From: Nannocystis sp.
GTDB taxonomy: Bacteria; Myxococcota_A; Polyangia; Nannocystales; Nannocystaceae
NCBI GenBank assembly: GCA_016712315.1
Contig: JADJRG010000013.1
Location: 2,330,001 to 2,394,000 of the forward strand
Length of the DNA: 64,000 nucleotides
Direction of reading: 5' to 3'
The position numbers and the translations under genes are program-made. Positions 23,841 to 32,447 of the stretch are shown here, one piece after another. The notes under the pieces are model-generated. The model was not told where the DNA came from. It was given only the letters and a program-made list of their open reading frames with translations, and ran no database searches. The stretch's first letter is position 1, and each line of letters starts with the position of its first letter.

Positions 23841-24611
23841 ATGCGCGTCGCGGCGATCCAGAGCGAGATCGTCTGGGAAGACCCCAGCGAGAATTTTCAA
23901 AGATTGCGGCCTTGGATCGCGGCGGCGGCGGCCGCTGGGGCGCGGATGGTGGTGCTGCCGGAGATGTTCGCGTGCGGGTTCTCGATGGAGACGGCGCGGA
24001 TCTCCGAGGCGCCCGGCGGGCGGACGACGGCGTTCTTGCAGGAAGAGGCGCGGGCGGCGGGGCTGTGGATCTGCGGCTCGTTGCCGGAGCTGCCGGCGGG
24101 TGAGGCGAAGCCGTACAACACGCTGGTGATCGCGGGGCCGGGCGGTGAGCTGCACCGCTACCGCAAGATCCACCCGTTCACGTTCGCGGGCGAGCACCTG
24201 CACTACGCGGCGGGCGAGCAGCACCTGACGGTGACGATCGAGGGGGCTCGGTGCACTTTTTTTGTCTGCTACGACCTGCGCTTCGCCGACGAGATGTGGG
24301 CGTGCGCCGAGCAGACTGACGCGTACGTGTTCGTCGCGAACTGGCCGGCGCGGCGGCGACTGCACTGGAGCACGCTGCTGCGGGCGCGGGCGATCGAGAA
24401 CCAGGCGTACGTGGTCGGGGTGAACCGGGTGGGCTCGGGGAACGGGCTGGAGTACAGCGGGGACTCGGCGATCATCGACCCGTGGGGGGAGACGCTGGCG
24501 GGCGCGGCGGGCGATCCGACGATGCTCTTGGCCGAGATCGACCCGGGGCGGGTGGCAGAGGCCCGCGCGAAATTGCCCGTGCTGCCGGACCGCCGGGGCG
24601 CACAGCGATGA
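23841..24611 (+). CDS. Omega-amidase-like carbon-nitrogen hydrolase (Nit2/YafV type)
   Basis: 256 residues; the start is ATG 23841, preceded by GAGGAG at optimal spacing, rather than the earlier ATG 23820. The nitrilase-fold catalytic triad is visible: Glu in VVLPEMFACGF, Lys in HRYRKIHPFTF and Cys in CTFFVCYDLRF, with NWPARRRLHWSTLLRARAIENQAYVVGVNRVG following, which is typical of YafV/Nit2. It hydrolyses 2-oxoglutaramate or 2-oxosuccinamate to the dicarboxylic 2-oxo acid plus ammonia. Coupled to the upstream glutamine/methionine-type aminotransferase. Confidence 0.9.
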   Translation: MRVAAIQSEIVWEDPSENFQRLRPWIAAAAAAGARMVVLPEMFACGFSMETARISEAPGGRTTAFLQEEARAAGLWICGSLPELPAGEAKPYNTLVIAGPGGELHRYRKIHPFTFAGEHLHYAAGEQHLTVTIEGARCTFFVCYDLRFADEMWACAEQTDAYVFVANWPARRRLHWSTLLRARAIENQAYVVGVNRVGSGNGLEYSGDSAIIDPWGETLAGAAGDPTMLLAEIDPGRVAEARAKLPVLPDRRGAQR

Positions 24612-24630
24612 GGCGCTGCGGCTCCTCGGA

Positions 24631-25464
24631 TCAGGGGCGGCGGAGGGTGATGAGCGGAGCGGTGGCTTCGAGCTCGGTCAGGCCGTCATCGTCGCCTGCG
24701 CCGGCGAGCTCGGCGGTGGGGTCGACGCGGACCCGGTGGTCGAGCAGGTGCGACGGCTTGATGTTGCCGGCGGCGGCGAGCAGGCTCTTGCGGACGCCGG
24801 GGATCGTGGCCTCGAGCTGGTTGAGGAGGTCGCGCACTTGCTGGCGGCGGAGGTTCTCTTGCGAGCCGCAGAGGTCGCAAGGGACGATCGGGAAGCGGCG
24901 CTCGGCGGCGTAGGCGGCGATGTCGGCCTCGGCGCAGAGGGCGAGGGGGCGGATGATGGTGTTGCGCTGATCGTCGGAGCGGAGGACGGGGGCCATCGAC
25001 TTGAGCTGGCCCGCGAAGAATTGGTTGAGCAGGAGGGTCTCGATGAGGTCGTCGCGGTGGTGGCCGAGGGCGATCTTGGTGGCGCCGAGCTCGACGGCGG
25101 TGTTGTAGAGGATGCCGCGGCGCAGGCGCGAGCAGAGGGAGCAGTAGGCCTTGCCTTCGGGGATCTCGCGCCTGACGACCGCGTAGGTGTCCTTGTGGAC
25201 GATCCGGTAGGCGAAGCGCTCGCGCTCGAGGTGCTCGCGTAAGACGTCGACGGGGAAGCCGGGGTGGCCTTGGTCGAGGTTGACGGCGACGATCTCGAAG
25301 TCAAAAGGGACGCGGCGTCGATAGGCGCGCAGCAGGTGGAGCAGCGCCCAGGAGTCCTTGCCGCCGGAGATCGCGACCATGACTCGGTCGCCGCCCCCCA
25401 GCATGCCAAAGCGCTGGTCAGCGCGGCCGATCCGCCGCAAAAGGGCCTGTTCGAGCTCCGCCAT
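24631..25464 (-). CDS. ttcA: tRNA 2-thiocytidine biosynthesis protein TtcA
   Basis: 277 residues. PP-loop ATP-pyrophosphatase motif SGGKDSWALLHLL near residue 34-46; two Cys pairs, YCSLCSR (about 109-115) and CDLCGSQENLRRQQ (about 194-207), the arrangement expected for TtcA with its [4Fe-4S] cluster; ALGHHRDDLIETLL between them. It thiolates cytidine 32 of several tRNAs. The C-terminal ~50 residues (DHRVRVDPTAELAGAGDDDG) are extra compared with the core. The gene converges on the omega-amidase gene and is divergent from the UbiB-family gene. Confidence 0.92.
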   Translation of the reverse strand: MAELEQALLRRIGRADQRFGMLGGGDRVMVAISGGKDSWALLHLLRAYRRRVPFDFEIVAVNLDQGHPGFPVDVLREHLERERFAYRIVHKDTYAVVRREIPEGKAYCSLCSRLRRGILYNTAVELGATKIALGHHRDDLIETLLLNQFFAGQLKSMAPVLRSDDQRNTIIRPLALCAEADIAAYAAERRFPIVPCDLCGSQENLRRQQVRDLLNQLEATIPGVRKSLLAAAGNIKPSHLLDHRVRVDPTAELAGAGDDDGLTELEATAPLITLRRP

Positions 25465-25533
25465 GCTGCCGCGCTACGTAGCAGCCGCGGCGGCGGTGAC
25501 GCAAGGGTGAGGCCCGCGCTCGGGTGAGATCGG

Positions 25534-25539
25534 TATACT
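25534..25539 (+). promoter_or_regulatory. Putative -10 box (TATACT) of the UbiB-family gene
   Basis: TATACT, 13 nt before GTG 25553, with no Shine-Dalgarno sequence between. Same hexamer as before tcdA. Confidence 0.45.
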
Positions 25540-25552
25540 CGCGCGCGTCGCC

Positions 25553-27232
25553 GTGTCGGTCCTCCGCACCTTGGTCTCTTCGTCCCGCGCGCTGCTCACC
25601 GGCGCGAAGGATGTGGCGCGCTTCCGCGAGATCGCGGCGGTGTTCGTGCGCCACGGCTTCGGGTGGTTCTTCGCGCAGCTCAAGCTGCGCCGCGAGCTGC
25701 AGGTGGAGGTGCCGGAGGGCGAGGCGCCGCGCTCGGCGCTGGCGAGCAGCGAGACGGGCAAGCGGCTGGTGGCGGCGTTCACGGCGCTGGGGCCGACGTT
25801 CGTAAAATTGGGGCAGATCTTGTCGACGCGGCCGGACCTGCTGCCGCCGGCGATCCTCGCGGAACTAACCTGCCTGCAAGACCAGGTGTCGCCGATCGAG
25901 TTCGCGGCGATCGAGGGCCAGCTGCGGGCGAACTTGGGGGCCGACTACCGCTCGAAGATCGCCGAGATCACGGAGAAGCCGCTGGCGTCGGCGAGCATCG
26001 CTCAGGTGCACCGCGCGACCTTGGTGAGCGGCGAGGAGGTGGTGTTTAAGGTGCAGCGGCCGGGGATCCGCCCGAAGATCGTCAGCGACCTGAACATCTT
26101 GATCGTGCTCGCAGGGTACTTGGAGGAGGCGTTCGTCGAGGCGGCGGCGATGGACCTGCGCGGGGTGATCCAAGGCTTCGCCCGCTCGCTCGCGCAAGAG
26201 CTGGACTTTGAGGTGGAGGCGCGCAACATCGAGCGCTTCCGCCGCAACTTCGCCGAACAGCCGAAGATCCGCCTGCCGCGGGTCTTCTCGGGGCTGTCGA
26301 CGGTGGAGGTGCTGTGCATGGAGTTCGTGCACGGCCGCAAGTTCAGCGAGGTGCTGGGCTCGGGCGAAGACACAGGGCCGCTGATTGAGGCGTACTTCGG
26401 CGCGGCCTACAAGATGCTCTTCGTCGACGGTTTCTTTCACGGCGACCTGCACCCAGGGAACGTGTTCGTGCAGGACGACGGAGGGCTGGCGATCCTCGAC
26501 TGCGGCATGGTGGGGCGGCTGTCGCCGGCGATGAAGGACAAGCTGATCGACATCCTGCACGCGGTGATCAATGAGGACCTGGAGGCGGTTGCGCGGACGT
26601 TCTACGCGCTGGCGATCCACAAGGGGCGCGTGAACTATCAGGCCTTTGAAGACGACGTGATCGAGGTGGCGGAGCGTTATCTGGTCGGCGTGCCGCTGTC
26701 AGAGATCCACATCGGCGAGCTGTTCGGCGAGCTGGTGGCCGGGGCGACGCGCCACGACGTGCGGATGCCGACGGACTTCACGATGATGTTTAAGGCGATC
26801 GTGACGACCGAGGGGCTGGCGAAGTCGATCGCGCCCGATGTCGACCCGATCGAGCTGGCGCGGCCGTTTATCCAACAAATGGTGGCGGAGCGGTACAGCC
26901 CGGAGCGGCTCAAGCAGGTCGCGCTCAGCGACTTTCATATGCTCTCGAAGGTGCTGCGCGCGCTGCCGCAGCAGCTCCCCGCGCTGCTCGGCGACCTGCA
27001 AGAGGGGCGGCTCGCGATCGGGGTGGCGCCAGCGACGCTGGCGACGCAGCGCGAGGACGCGGAGCGCCGCCAACGCCGGGCGATGCGTACGGGGCTGGCG
27101 GCGACTTGCTTGGTGTGCGGGGCGTATACGATGGGGCTGGAGCTGCCGATCTTCGCGTTCGATGTACCGTATGTGAGCGCGGTGTTCTTCGCGCTGGCGG
27201 CGTATGGGGTGTTTATGGCGTGGTGGCGTTAG
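25553..27232 (+). CDS. AarF/UbiB/ABC1-family atypical kinase
   Basis: 559 residues from GTG 25553. Hallmarks in order: KLGQILSTRPDLLPPAIL (the KxGQ motif), LASASIAQVHRATL (the Ala-rich nucleotide loop), VVFKVQRPGIRPKI (catalytic Lys), FFHGDLHPGNVFV (catalytic loop) and LAILDCGMVGRL (metal-binding Asp). Two hydrophobic helices close the protein (GLAATCLVCGAYTM and VSAVFFALAAYGVFMAWW). UbiB-type proteins support ubiquinone biosynthesis and membrane lipid handling as ATPases. It runs up to the convergent monooxygenase gene (7 nt apart). The ubi pathway is not clustered here. Confidence 0.9.
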   Translation: MSVLRTLVSSSRALLTGAKDVARFREIAAVFVRHGFGWFFAQLKLRRELQVEVPEGEAPRSALASSETGKRLVAAFTALGPTFVKLGQILSTRPDLLPPAILAELTCLQDQVSPIEFAAIEGQLRANLGADYRSKIAEITEKPLASASIAQVHRATLVSGEEVVFKVQRPGIRPKIVSDLNILIVLAGYLEEAFVEAAAMDLRGVIQGFARSLAQELDFEVEARNIERFRRNFAEQPKIRLPRVFSGLSTVEVLCMEFVHGRKFSEVLGSGEDTGPLIEAYFGAAYKMLFVDGFFHGDLHPGNVFVQDDGGLAILDCGMVGRLSPAMKDKLIDILHAVINEDLEAVARTFYALAIHKGRVNYQAFEDDVIEVAERYLVGVPLSEIHIGELFGELVAGATRHDVRMPTDFTMMFKAIVTTEGLAKSIAPDVDPIELARPFIQQMVAERYSPERLKQVALSDFHMLSKVLRALPQQLPALLGDLQEGRLAIGVAPATLATQREDAERRQRRAMRTGLAATCLVCGAYTMGLELPIFAFDVPYVSAVFFALAAYGVFMAWWR

Positions 27233-27239
27233 CCGGCGG

Positions 27240-29495
27240 TCAGCCGTCGCTGGGGCGCATGGCCGTCTTGGCGAGCTTGTACTGGGGGGGCCACTGGGCG
27301 GCGGGGCCGTCGTAGCCCTGCTCGAAGGCGGCGCGGAGGGTGAAGTAGGGGTCGGCGAGGTGAGGGCGGGCGAGGGCGCAGAGGTCGGCGCGGCCGGCGA
27401 CGAGCACGGTGTTGGCGTGATCCCAGCCTTGGATGTTGCCGACGGCCATGGTGGGGATCTGGAGCTCGCTGCGGATCCGGTCGGAGAAGGGGACCTGGAA
27501 CATGCGGCCGTACTCGGGCCTGGCCTCGGGGACAGTGCCGCTGGTGCTGACGTCGATGACGTCGACGCCGTGTTCTTGCAAAAGACGCGCGACCTCGACG
27601 GCCTCGTCCTCGCTGAGGCCGCCCTCGGCCCAGTCGCAGGCGGAGATCCGGACGAAGAGGGGGCGGTCGGCGGGCCAGGCGGCGCGCACGGCGTCGAGCA
27701 CGGCGAGGGGGTAGCGCATGCGGCCGGCGACGTCGCCGCCGTAGTGATCGGTGCGGCGGTTGGTGAGCGGCGAGATGAACTCGGCGAGCAGGTAGCCGTG
27801 GGCCATGTGCAGCTCGATCATGTCAAAATCTGCCTCAAGGGCCAGGTGCGTGGCGCGCACGAAGTCGGCGAGGACGCGGGCCATGTCGGCGTCGTCCATG
27901 GCCTTGGGGACTTGGTTCTTGCCGGCGGACCAGGGGATCGCGGAGGGGGCGAGGAGGGGCCAGTTACCGGCGTCCAGGGGGCGGTTCTCGCCCTCCCAGA
28001 GGCGGCAGGTGGAGCCCTTGCGGCCGGCGTGGCTGAGCTGGACGCCGATCTTGGCGCGGCTGTGGCGGTGGACGAAGTCGACGATCCGGCGCCAGGCGAG
28101 CGCGTGCTCAGGGGCGTAGAGGCCGGCGCAGCCGGGGGTGATCCGGCCGTCGGCGCTGACGTCGGTCATCTCGGCGATGACGAGGCCGGCGCCGCCGAGG
28201 GCGCGGGAGCCGAGGTGGACGAGGTGCCAGTCGTCGACGGCGCCGTCCTCGGCGGAGTACATGCACATCGGCGAGACGACGATCCGGTTGATCAGCTCCA
28301 TGCCGCGGACCTTGAAGGGGCAAAACATCGGCGGCGGGGCGGGCTCTGCGCCGGCGGCGCCGTGATGGTCGGCGTACCAACGATCGAGGTCGGCGACGTA
28401 GGCGGGGTCGCGCAGGCGGAGGTTGCCGTGGGTGATCCGCTTGGAGCGGGTCATCAGGCTGGCGATGAATTGCTCGGGGGCGAAGTCGCGGTAGCGGGCG
28501 ATCTGCTCGAACCAGCGGCGGCTGACGCCGGCGGCGCGCTGGAGCTTGGCGCACTCGAGCCAGCGCGACTCTTGATAGAGGGCGAGCGCGGCGGGGACGT
28601 CCGGCTCGCCGGCGACGGCCTGCTGGAGGGCGATCGCGTCCTCCATGGCGAGCTTGGTGCCGGAGCCGATCGAGAAGTGGGCGGTGTGCACGGCGTCGCC
28701 GAGGAGGACGACGTTGCCGGCGTGCCAGGTCTCGCAGGTGATCGTGCGGAAGTTGATCCACGCGGACTTGTTGGTGAGCAGGCGGTGGCCGGCGAGCTCA
28801 GGGGCGAAGAGGCGCTCGCAGTAGGCGACGCCCTCGTCGACGCTCATGGCGTCGAGGCCGGCGCGCCGCCAGCTCTGCTCGTCGGTCTCGACGATGAAGG
28901 TGCTAAACCCCGGCGCGAAGGGGTAAGCGTGCGCCTGGAAGAGGCCGCCGTGGGCGTCTTCGCGGATGATGAAGGTGAAGGCCTCGAAGACGCGGGTGGT
29001 GCCGAGCCAGATGAACTTTGCGAGGCCAGGCTCGACGGTGGGGCGGAAGACCGCCTCGAGGCCGCAGCGGACGCGGGAGTTGATGCCGTCGGCGGCGACG
29101 ATGAGATCGGCGTCAGGAAACTCCTCGGGGCCGGCGCACTCGCGCTCGAAGTGGAGCGCGACGCCGAGCTCGTGGCAGCGCTCTTGGAGGATCTGGAGGA
29201 GGCGGCGGCGGGCGAGGCCGCAAAAACCATGGCCGCCGGAGCGGATGACGCGGCCCCTGTAAAAAGTGTCGATCTCGTCCCAGCGGACGAAGGCGGCCTC
29301 GATCCGGCGAAAACCTTCGGGGTCGGCGGCGGCGATCTTGCCGAGCGTCTCGTCGGAAAAAACGACGCCCCAACCAAACGTGTCGTCGGCGCGGTTGCGC
29401 TCGATGACGAGGATCTCCGCGCTGGGGTCCGCCATCTTGTGCAAGATGGCGAAGAAGAGGCCGCCGGGGCCGCCACCGATGACAACGATCTTCAT
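27240..29495 (-). CDS. Bifunctional anthraniloyl-CoA (salicylyl-CoA) monooxygenase/oxidoreductase
   Basis: 751 residues, two fused enzymes. The first ~380 residues are an FAD aromatic hydroxylase: VVIGGGPGGLFFAIL dinucleotide loop at the N terminus and GDAVHTAHFSIGSG, the FAD ribityl motif. The rest is an Old Yellow Enzyme-type FMN barrel: FKVRGMELINRIVVSPMCMY, VQLSHAGRKGS, IELHMAHGYLLAEFISP. This exact fusion is known as anthraniloyl-CoA monooxygenase (2-aminobenzoyl-CoA monooxygenase/reductase) and its salicylyl-CoA 5-hydroxylase relatives, in the non-beta-oxidative aerobic aromatic CoA pathways. No CoA ligase or ring-cleavage gene is adjacent. A ~850-codon open frame on the opposite strand is a shadow of it. 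Confidence 0.88.
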   Translation of the reverse strand: MKIVVIGGGPGGLFFAILHKMADPSAEILVIERNRADDTFGWGVVFSDETLGKIAAADPEGFRRIEAAFVRWDEIDTFYRGRVIRSGGHGFCGLARRRLLQILQERCHELGVALHFERECAGPEEFPDADLIVAADGINSRVRCGLEAVFRPTVEPGLAKFIWLGTTRVFEAFTFIIREDAHGGLFQAHAYPFAPGFSTFIVETDEQSWRRAGLDAMSVDEGVAYCERLFAPELAGHRLLTNKSAWINFRTITCETWHAGNVVLLGDAVHTAHFSIGSGTKLAMEDAIALQQAVAGEPDVPAALALYQESRWLECAKLQRAAGVSRRWFEQIARYRDFAPEQFIASLMTRSKRITHGNLRLRDPAYVADLDRWYADHHGAAGAEPAPPPMFCPFKVRGMELINRIVVSPMCMYSAEDGAVDDWHLVHLGSRALGGAGLVIAEMTDVSADGRITPGCAGLYAPEHALAWRRIVDFVHRHSRAKIGVQLSHAGRKGSTCRLWEGENRPLDAGNWPLLAPSAIPWSAGKNQVPKAMDDADMARVLADFVRATHLALEADFDMIELHMAHGYLLAEFISPLTNRRTDHYGGDVAGRMRYPLAVLDAVRAAWPADRPLFVRISACDWAEGGLSEDEAVEVARLLQEHGVDVIDVSTSGTVPEARPEYGRMFQVPFSDRIRSELQIPTMAVGNIQGWDHANTVLVAGRADLCALARPHLADPYFTLRAAFEQGYDGPAAQWPPQYKLAKTAMRPSDG

Positions 29496-29617
29496 GCCGT
29501 CGATGGTAGGAGCGCGGGCGGCGGGGTATGGCGGGCGAGCGCGCGCAGACCCGTGAGATGCCTTACGGCCAAAGGACGCGAGGGGCGGGTCTGGGCGGGC
29601 CTAGGGGGCTTTCCGTG

Positions 29618-29623
29618 TATGCT
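29618..29623 (+). promoter_or_regulatory. Putative -10 box (TATGCT) of the 29633 membrane protein gene
   Basis: TATGCT is 9 nt before the ATG at 29633. There is no Shine-Dalgarno sequence in between, as with moaB, tcdA and the UbiB-family gene. Confidence 0.4.
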
Positions 29624-29632
29624 CACGCGCGC

Positions 29633-32410
29633 ATGTACGCGCTGCTCCGTGGCCCCGGCGACCGCTTGCTCCTCGTCGCCTTCGCGCTCTCGGGGGCGGC
29701 GGCGCTCGGCTATGAGCTGCTGTGGACGCGGCTGCTGGCGCTGACGCTGGGGCACGAGACGTACGGGGTGCTGGGGGTGTTGGCGGGTTTTTTCTTCGGG
29801 ATGGCGCTGGGGGCGGCGGCGCTGCACCGACGGGCGGCGACGACGAGCGATCCGCTGCGCCTCTTCGTCCGCTTGGAGCTGATCGCGGCGGGCTTTGCGG
29901 CGGCGTCGCCATTCTTGTTGGTGAACCTCGCGCGGTGGTTGCCGCCGCTGCTGGGGCCGTGGGCGGGTGACAACCAGGACGGGGCGGCGCTGGCGTTGAC
30001 GCTGACGGTGGCGATGCTGGCGCTGCTGCCGGGGACTTTTTGTCTGGGGGCGACGCTGCCGACGTTGGTGGCGCTGCGGCGGCGCGCGCTGCCAGGAGAG
30101 CTGGGGGCGCGCGGGCTGGGGCGGCTGTACGCGGCGAACACCTTCGGGGCGGTGCTGGGGGCGCTGGGGAGCGTGTACGTGGTGCTGCCGGGGCTGGGCT
30201 TCGGCGGCGGCGCGCTGGCGCTGGCGAGCTTGGGGGTGGGCGCGGCGCTGGTGGCGAGGGCGTGGGCGCGTGGTCGCGCAGGCGCGGCGGCGGCGGGCGC
30301 GGAGGTAGGCGCCGTGCAGCCTGAGATCGACTGCTCGCGCGACCCAGACCCGGAGCTGCTGCGCGAGCGCTGGCTTCTTTTGACAATGGCCTTTGGGACA
30401 GGTTTGGTGGGGCTAGGGTACGAGGTGGTCGGGCTGCAGATCCTCGGGCAACGGCTGGAGGGGACGATCTTCACGTTCGCGCACGTGCTGGCGATCTACT
30501 TGTTGGGGACGGCGCTGGGGGCGGCGATCTACCAGCGGCTGGCGGCGCGGGCGCTGGCGGGGCGGCCGGCGACGGTGCTGGCGGGCATGCTGCTGGCGCT
30601 GGCCGCGTCGGTGGTGCCGGCGGCGCTGGGTCTGGCGGCGGCGCCGAGTGTTTTGGAAAACATGTCCTCAGAGCCAGCTACGTTGGCGAGCGCGGCGGCG
30701 GGCGAGCTGACGGTGGCGGCGCTGGTGTTCGGGCTGCCGACCTTGGTGATGGGGGCGCTGTTCAGCCACGTGATCGGGCTGCTGTCGGCGGGCGGCGCGG
30801 GGCGGGCGTACGCGCTGAATACGGCGGGGGCGGCGCTGGCGCCGTTTGTGTTCGGGCTGTGGGCGATCCCGCGGCTGGGCTACAGCGACGCGCTGTATGC
30901 GGTGAGCTACGCGTACCTGGCGCTGTTCTCGGGGTTCTGCTGGGTGCGGCGCTTCCCGACGACGTGGCTGCTGGGCGGGGTGCTGGGGGTGGTGGCGTTG
31001 ACGGCGGTGGGGCCGCGCTCGCTGGACTTGATCACGCTGGAGCCGGGGTGGCGGCTGGTAGAGCGGCGGGAGACGCTGCACGGGGTGATCACGGTGGCGG
31101 AGGGGCCGGCGCCGGCGGGGATCGTGGGGGCGCCGCCGATGAGGCGCCTTCAGGTCGGTCAAAACTTTCGGATGGGCGGGGCGCTGTCGTTCGGCGAGCA
31201 GCGGATGGGACACTTGCCGCTGCTGCTGCACCCAGCGCCGTCGAAGGTGCTTTTTTTAGGGGTGGGCGCGGGGGCGACGGCAGGGGCGGCGGCGAATTTT
31301 GCTTCGGTGCGCGAGGTGACGGCGCTGGAGCTGGTGCCGGAGGTGCTGGCGCTGCTGCACCACTTTCATGCGATCAACAACAAGCTGGATGAAGATCGGC
31401 GCTTCACGCTGCGGGCGGCGGACGCGCGGCGGGCGCTAGCGGCGACGAGGGAGCGCTTTGATGTCGTGGTGGGCGATCTCTTCCACCCGGGGCGGGACGG
31501 GGCGGCGTCGCTCTTCGCCCAAGAGCACTTCGTGGCGGTGCGTGAGCGGCTGGCGGAGGGGGGGATCTATTGCCAGTGGTTGCCGCTGCATCAGCTCGAC
31601 GAGGTGAGCCTGAAGACGATCGCCCGGACGTTCTTGGCGGCCTTTCCGGGGGCGCAGGCGCTGCTGGGGCTGTTCAACGCGCGGACGCCGTCGCTGGCGC
31701 TGTGCGGGTCGGCGGCGCCGCTGCGGCTGGAGATCGGGCGGGTCGCGGCGGCGATGGCCCAGCCGGGGATGACGGTGGTCGATCCGCGCGATCTGCTGGC
31801 GTCGTGGCTGCTCGACGCGGCGGGGCTGGCGGCGTACGCGGGGGAGGGGCCGGTGAGCCGCGATCTGGCGCCTCGGGTGCTGTTCAGCGCGCCGATCGCG
31901 ACCTACGCGGGGGAGCTCGGGCGCGGGGCGGCGAACCTGGAGGCGCTGCTGGCGGCGTCGGCGGGCGCGAGAGGCTGGCTGAAGGAGCAGGTGGTCGGAG
32001 ACGCGGCGGCCGTCGATCGGTTGCTCGAAGAGACAGGTCGATATCGGTCGGCGATGGCGCTCTACTTACAGGGGGAGATCGCGCGGGCTCGGCGGCCGGT
32101 CGATGTCTTTATGGAGGAGGATCTGGGGCCGTATCTGGCGGCCTACGAGGCGGACCCGAGCTTCCCGCCGGCGCGTGGGCTGCTCTATGGGGCGGCGGCG
32201 CGTGACCCGGCGATCGCCGCGGCGGCGCTGCCGCGGATGTTGGCGCGGACGCCGGAGGAGCCGCGGGTCTATGAGGCGCTCCTCCAGCACCTCCAGCGGA
32301 TCGGCGACCGTGATGGTTTTGAGCGGGTACGGGCGGCGGCGGCGGCTCGGTTCGGTGGAGCGCCGACGGCGCCCGCCGCTTCAGAGGCCGGGCCCACCGC
32401 GGCGCCCTGA
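29633..32410 (+). CDS. Membrane protein fused to a degenerate spermidine-synthase-like domain
   Basis: 925 residues from ATG 29633. The first ~500 residues contain about 14 transmembrane helices with the fused-SpeE pattern (LSGAAALGYELLWTRLLALTLGHETYG; FCLGATLPTLVAL). A SpeE-like Rossmann domain follows (about 535-730). Its key residues are changed: the GGGDGG loop is LGVGAGATAGAA, lacking the Asp, and the catalytic TDP triad is GDLFHP. It is therefore probably not an active aminopropyltransferase. The last ~150 residues are TPR-like helices. Related proteins are common in myxobacteria, with roles unknown; membrane lipid or export functions are guesses. It ends 37 nt before a convergent lipoprotein gene. 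Confidence 0.8.
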   Translation: MYALLRGPGDRLLLVAFALSGAAALGYELLWTRLLALTLGHETYGVLGVLAGFFFGMALGAAALHRRAATTSDPLRLFVRLELIAAGFAAASPFLLVNLARWLPPLLGPWAGDNQDGAALALTLTVAMLALLPGTFCLGATLPTLVALRRRALPGELGARGLGRLYAANTFGAVLGALGSVYVVLPGLGFGGGALALASLGVGAALVARAWARGRAGAAAAGAEVGAVQPEIDCSRDPDPELLRERWLLLTMAFGTGLVGLGYEVVGLQILGQRLEGTIFTFAHVLAIYLLGTALGAAIYQRLAARALAGRPATVLAGMLLALAASVVPAALGLAAAPSVLENMSSEPATLASAAAGELTVAALVFGLPTLVMGALFSHVIGLLSAGGAGRAYALNTAGAALAPFVFGLWAIPRLGYSDALYAVSYAYLALFSGFCWVRRFPTTWLLGGVLGVVALTAVGPRSLDLITLEPGWRLVERRETLHGVITVAEGPAPAGIVGAPPMRRLQVGQNFRMGGALSFGEQRMGHLPLLLHPAPSKVLFLGVGAGATAGAAANFASVREVTALELVPEVLALLHHFHAINNKLDEDRRFTLRAADARRALAATRERFDVVVGDLFHPGRDGAASLFAQEHFVAVRERLAEGGIYCQWLPLHQLDEVSLKTIARTFLAAFPGAQALLGLFNARTPSLALCGSAAPLRLEIGRVAAAMAQPGMTVVDPRDLLASWLLDAAGLAAYAGEGPVSRDLAPRVLFSAPIATYAGELGRGAANLEALLAASAGARGWLKEQVVGDAAAVDRLLEETGRYRSAMALYLQGEIARARRPVDVFMEEDLGPYLAAYEADPSFPPARGLLYGAAARDPAIAAAALPRMLARTPEEPRVYEALLQHLQRIGDRDGFERVRAAAAARFGGAPTAPAASEAGPTAAP
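30663..30676. repeat. Variant of the dispersed palindrome (TGTC-N6-GCCA)
   Basis: ATGTC CTCAGA GCCAG in the membrane-protein gene; one arm base differs from the perfect TGTC-N6-GACA. Confidence 0.3.
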
Positions 32411-32447
32411 TGCGACGCGGTGAGGCGCGGTGAGGCGCGCGCGAGGC

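Noticed and set aside
27204..29744. Long open frame on the plus strand through the monooxygenase region
   Set aside because: It is antisense to a well-conserved two-domain enzyme, contains no recognisable motif and consists of acidic/Gly codon shadows typical of high-GC DNA.
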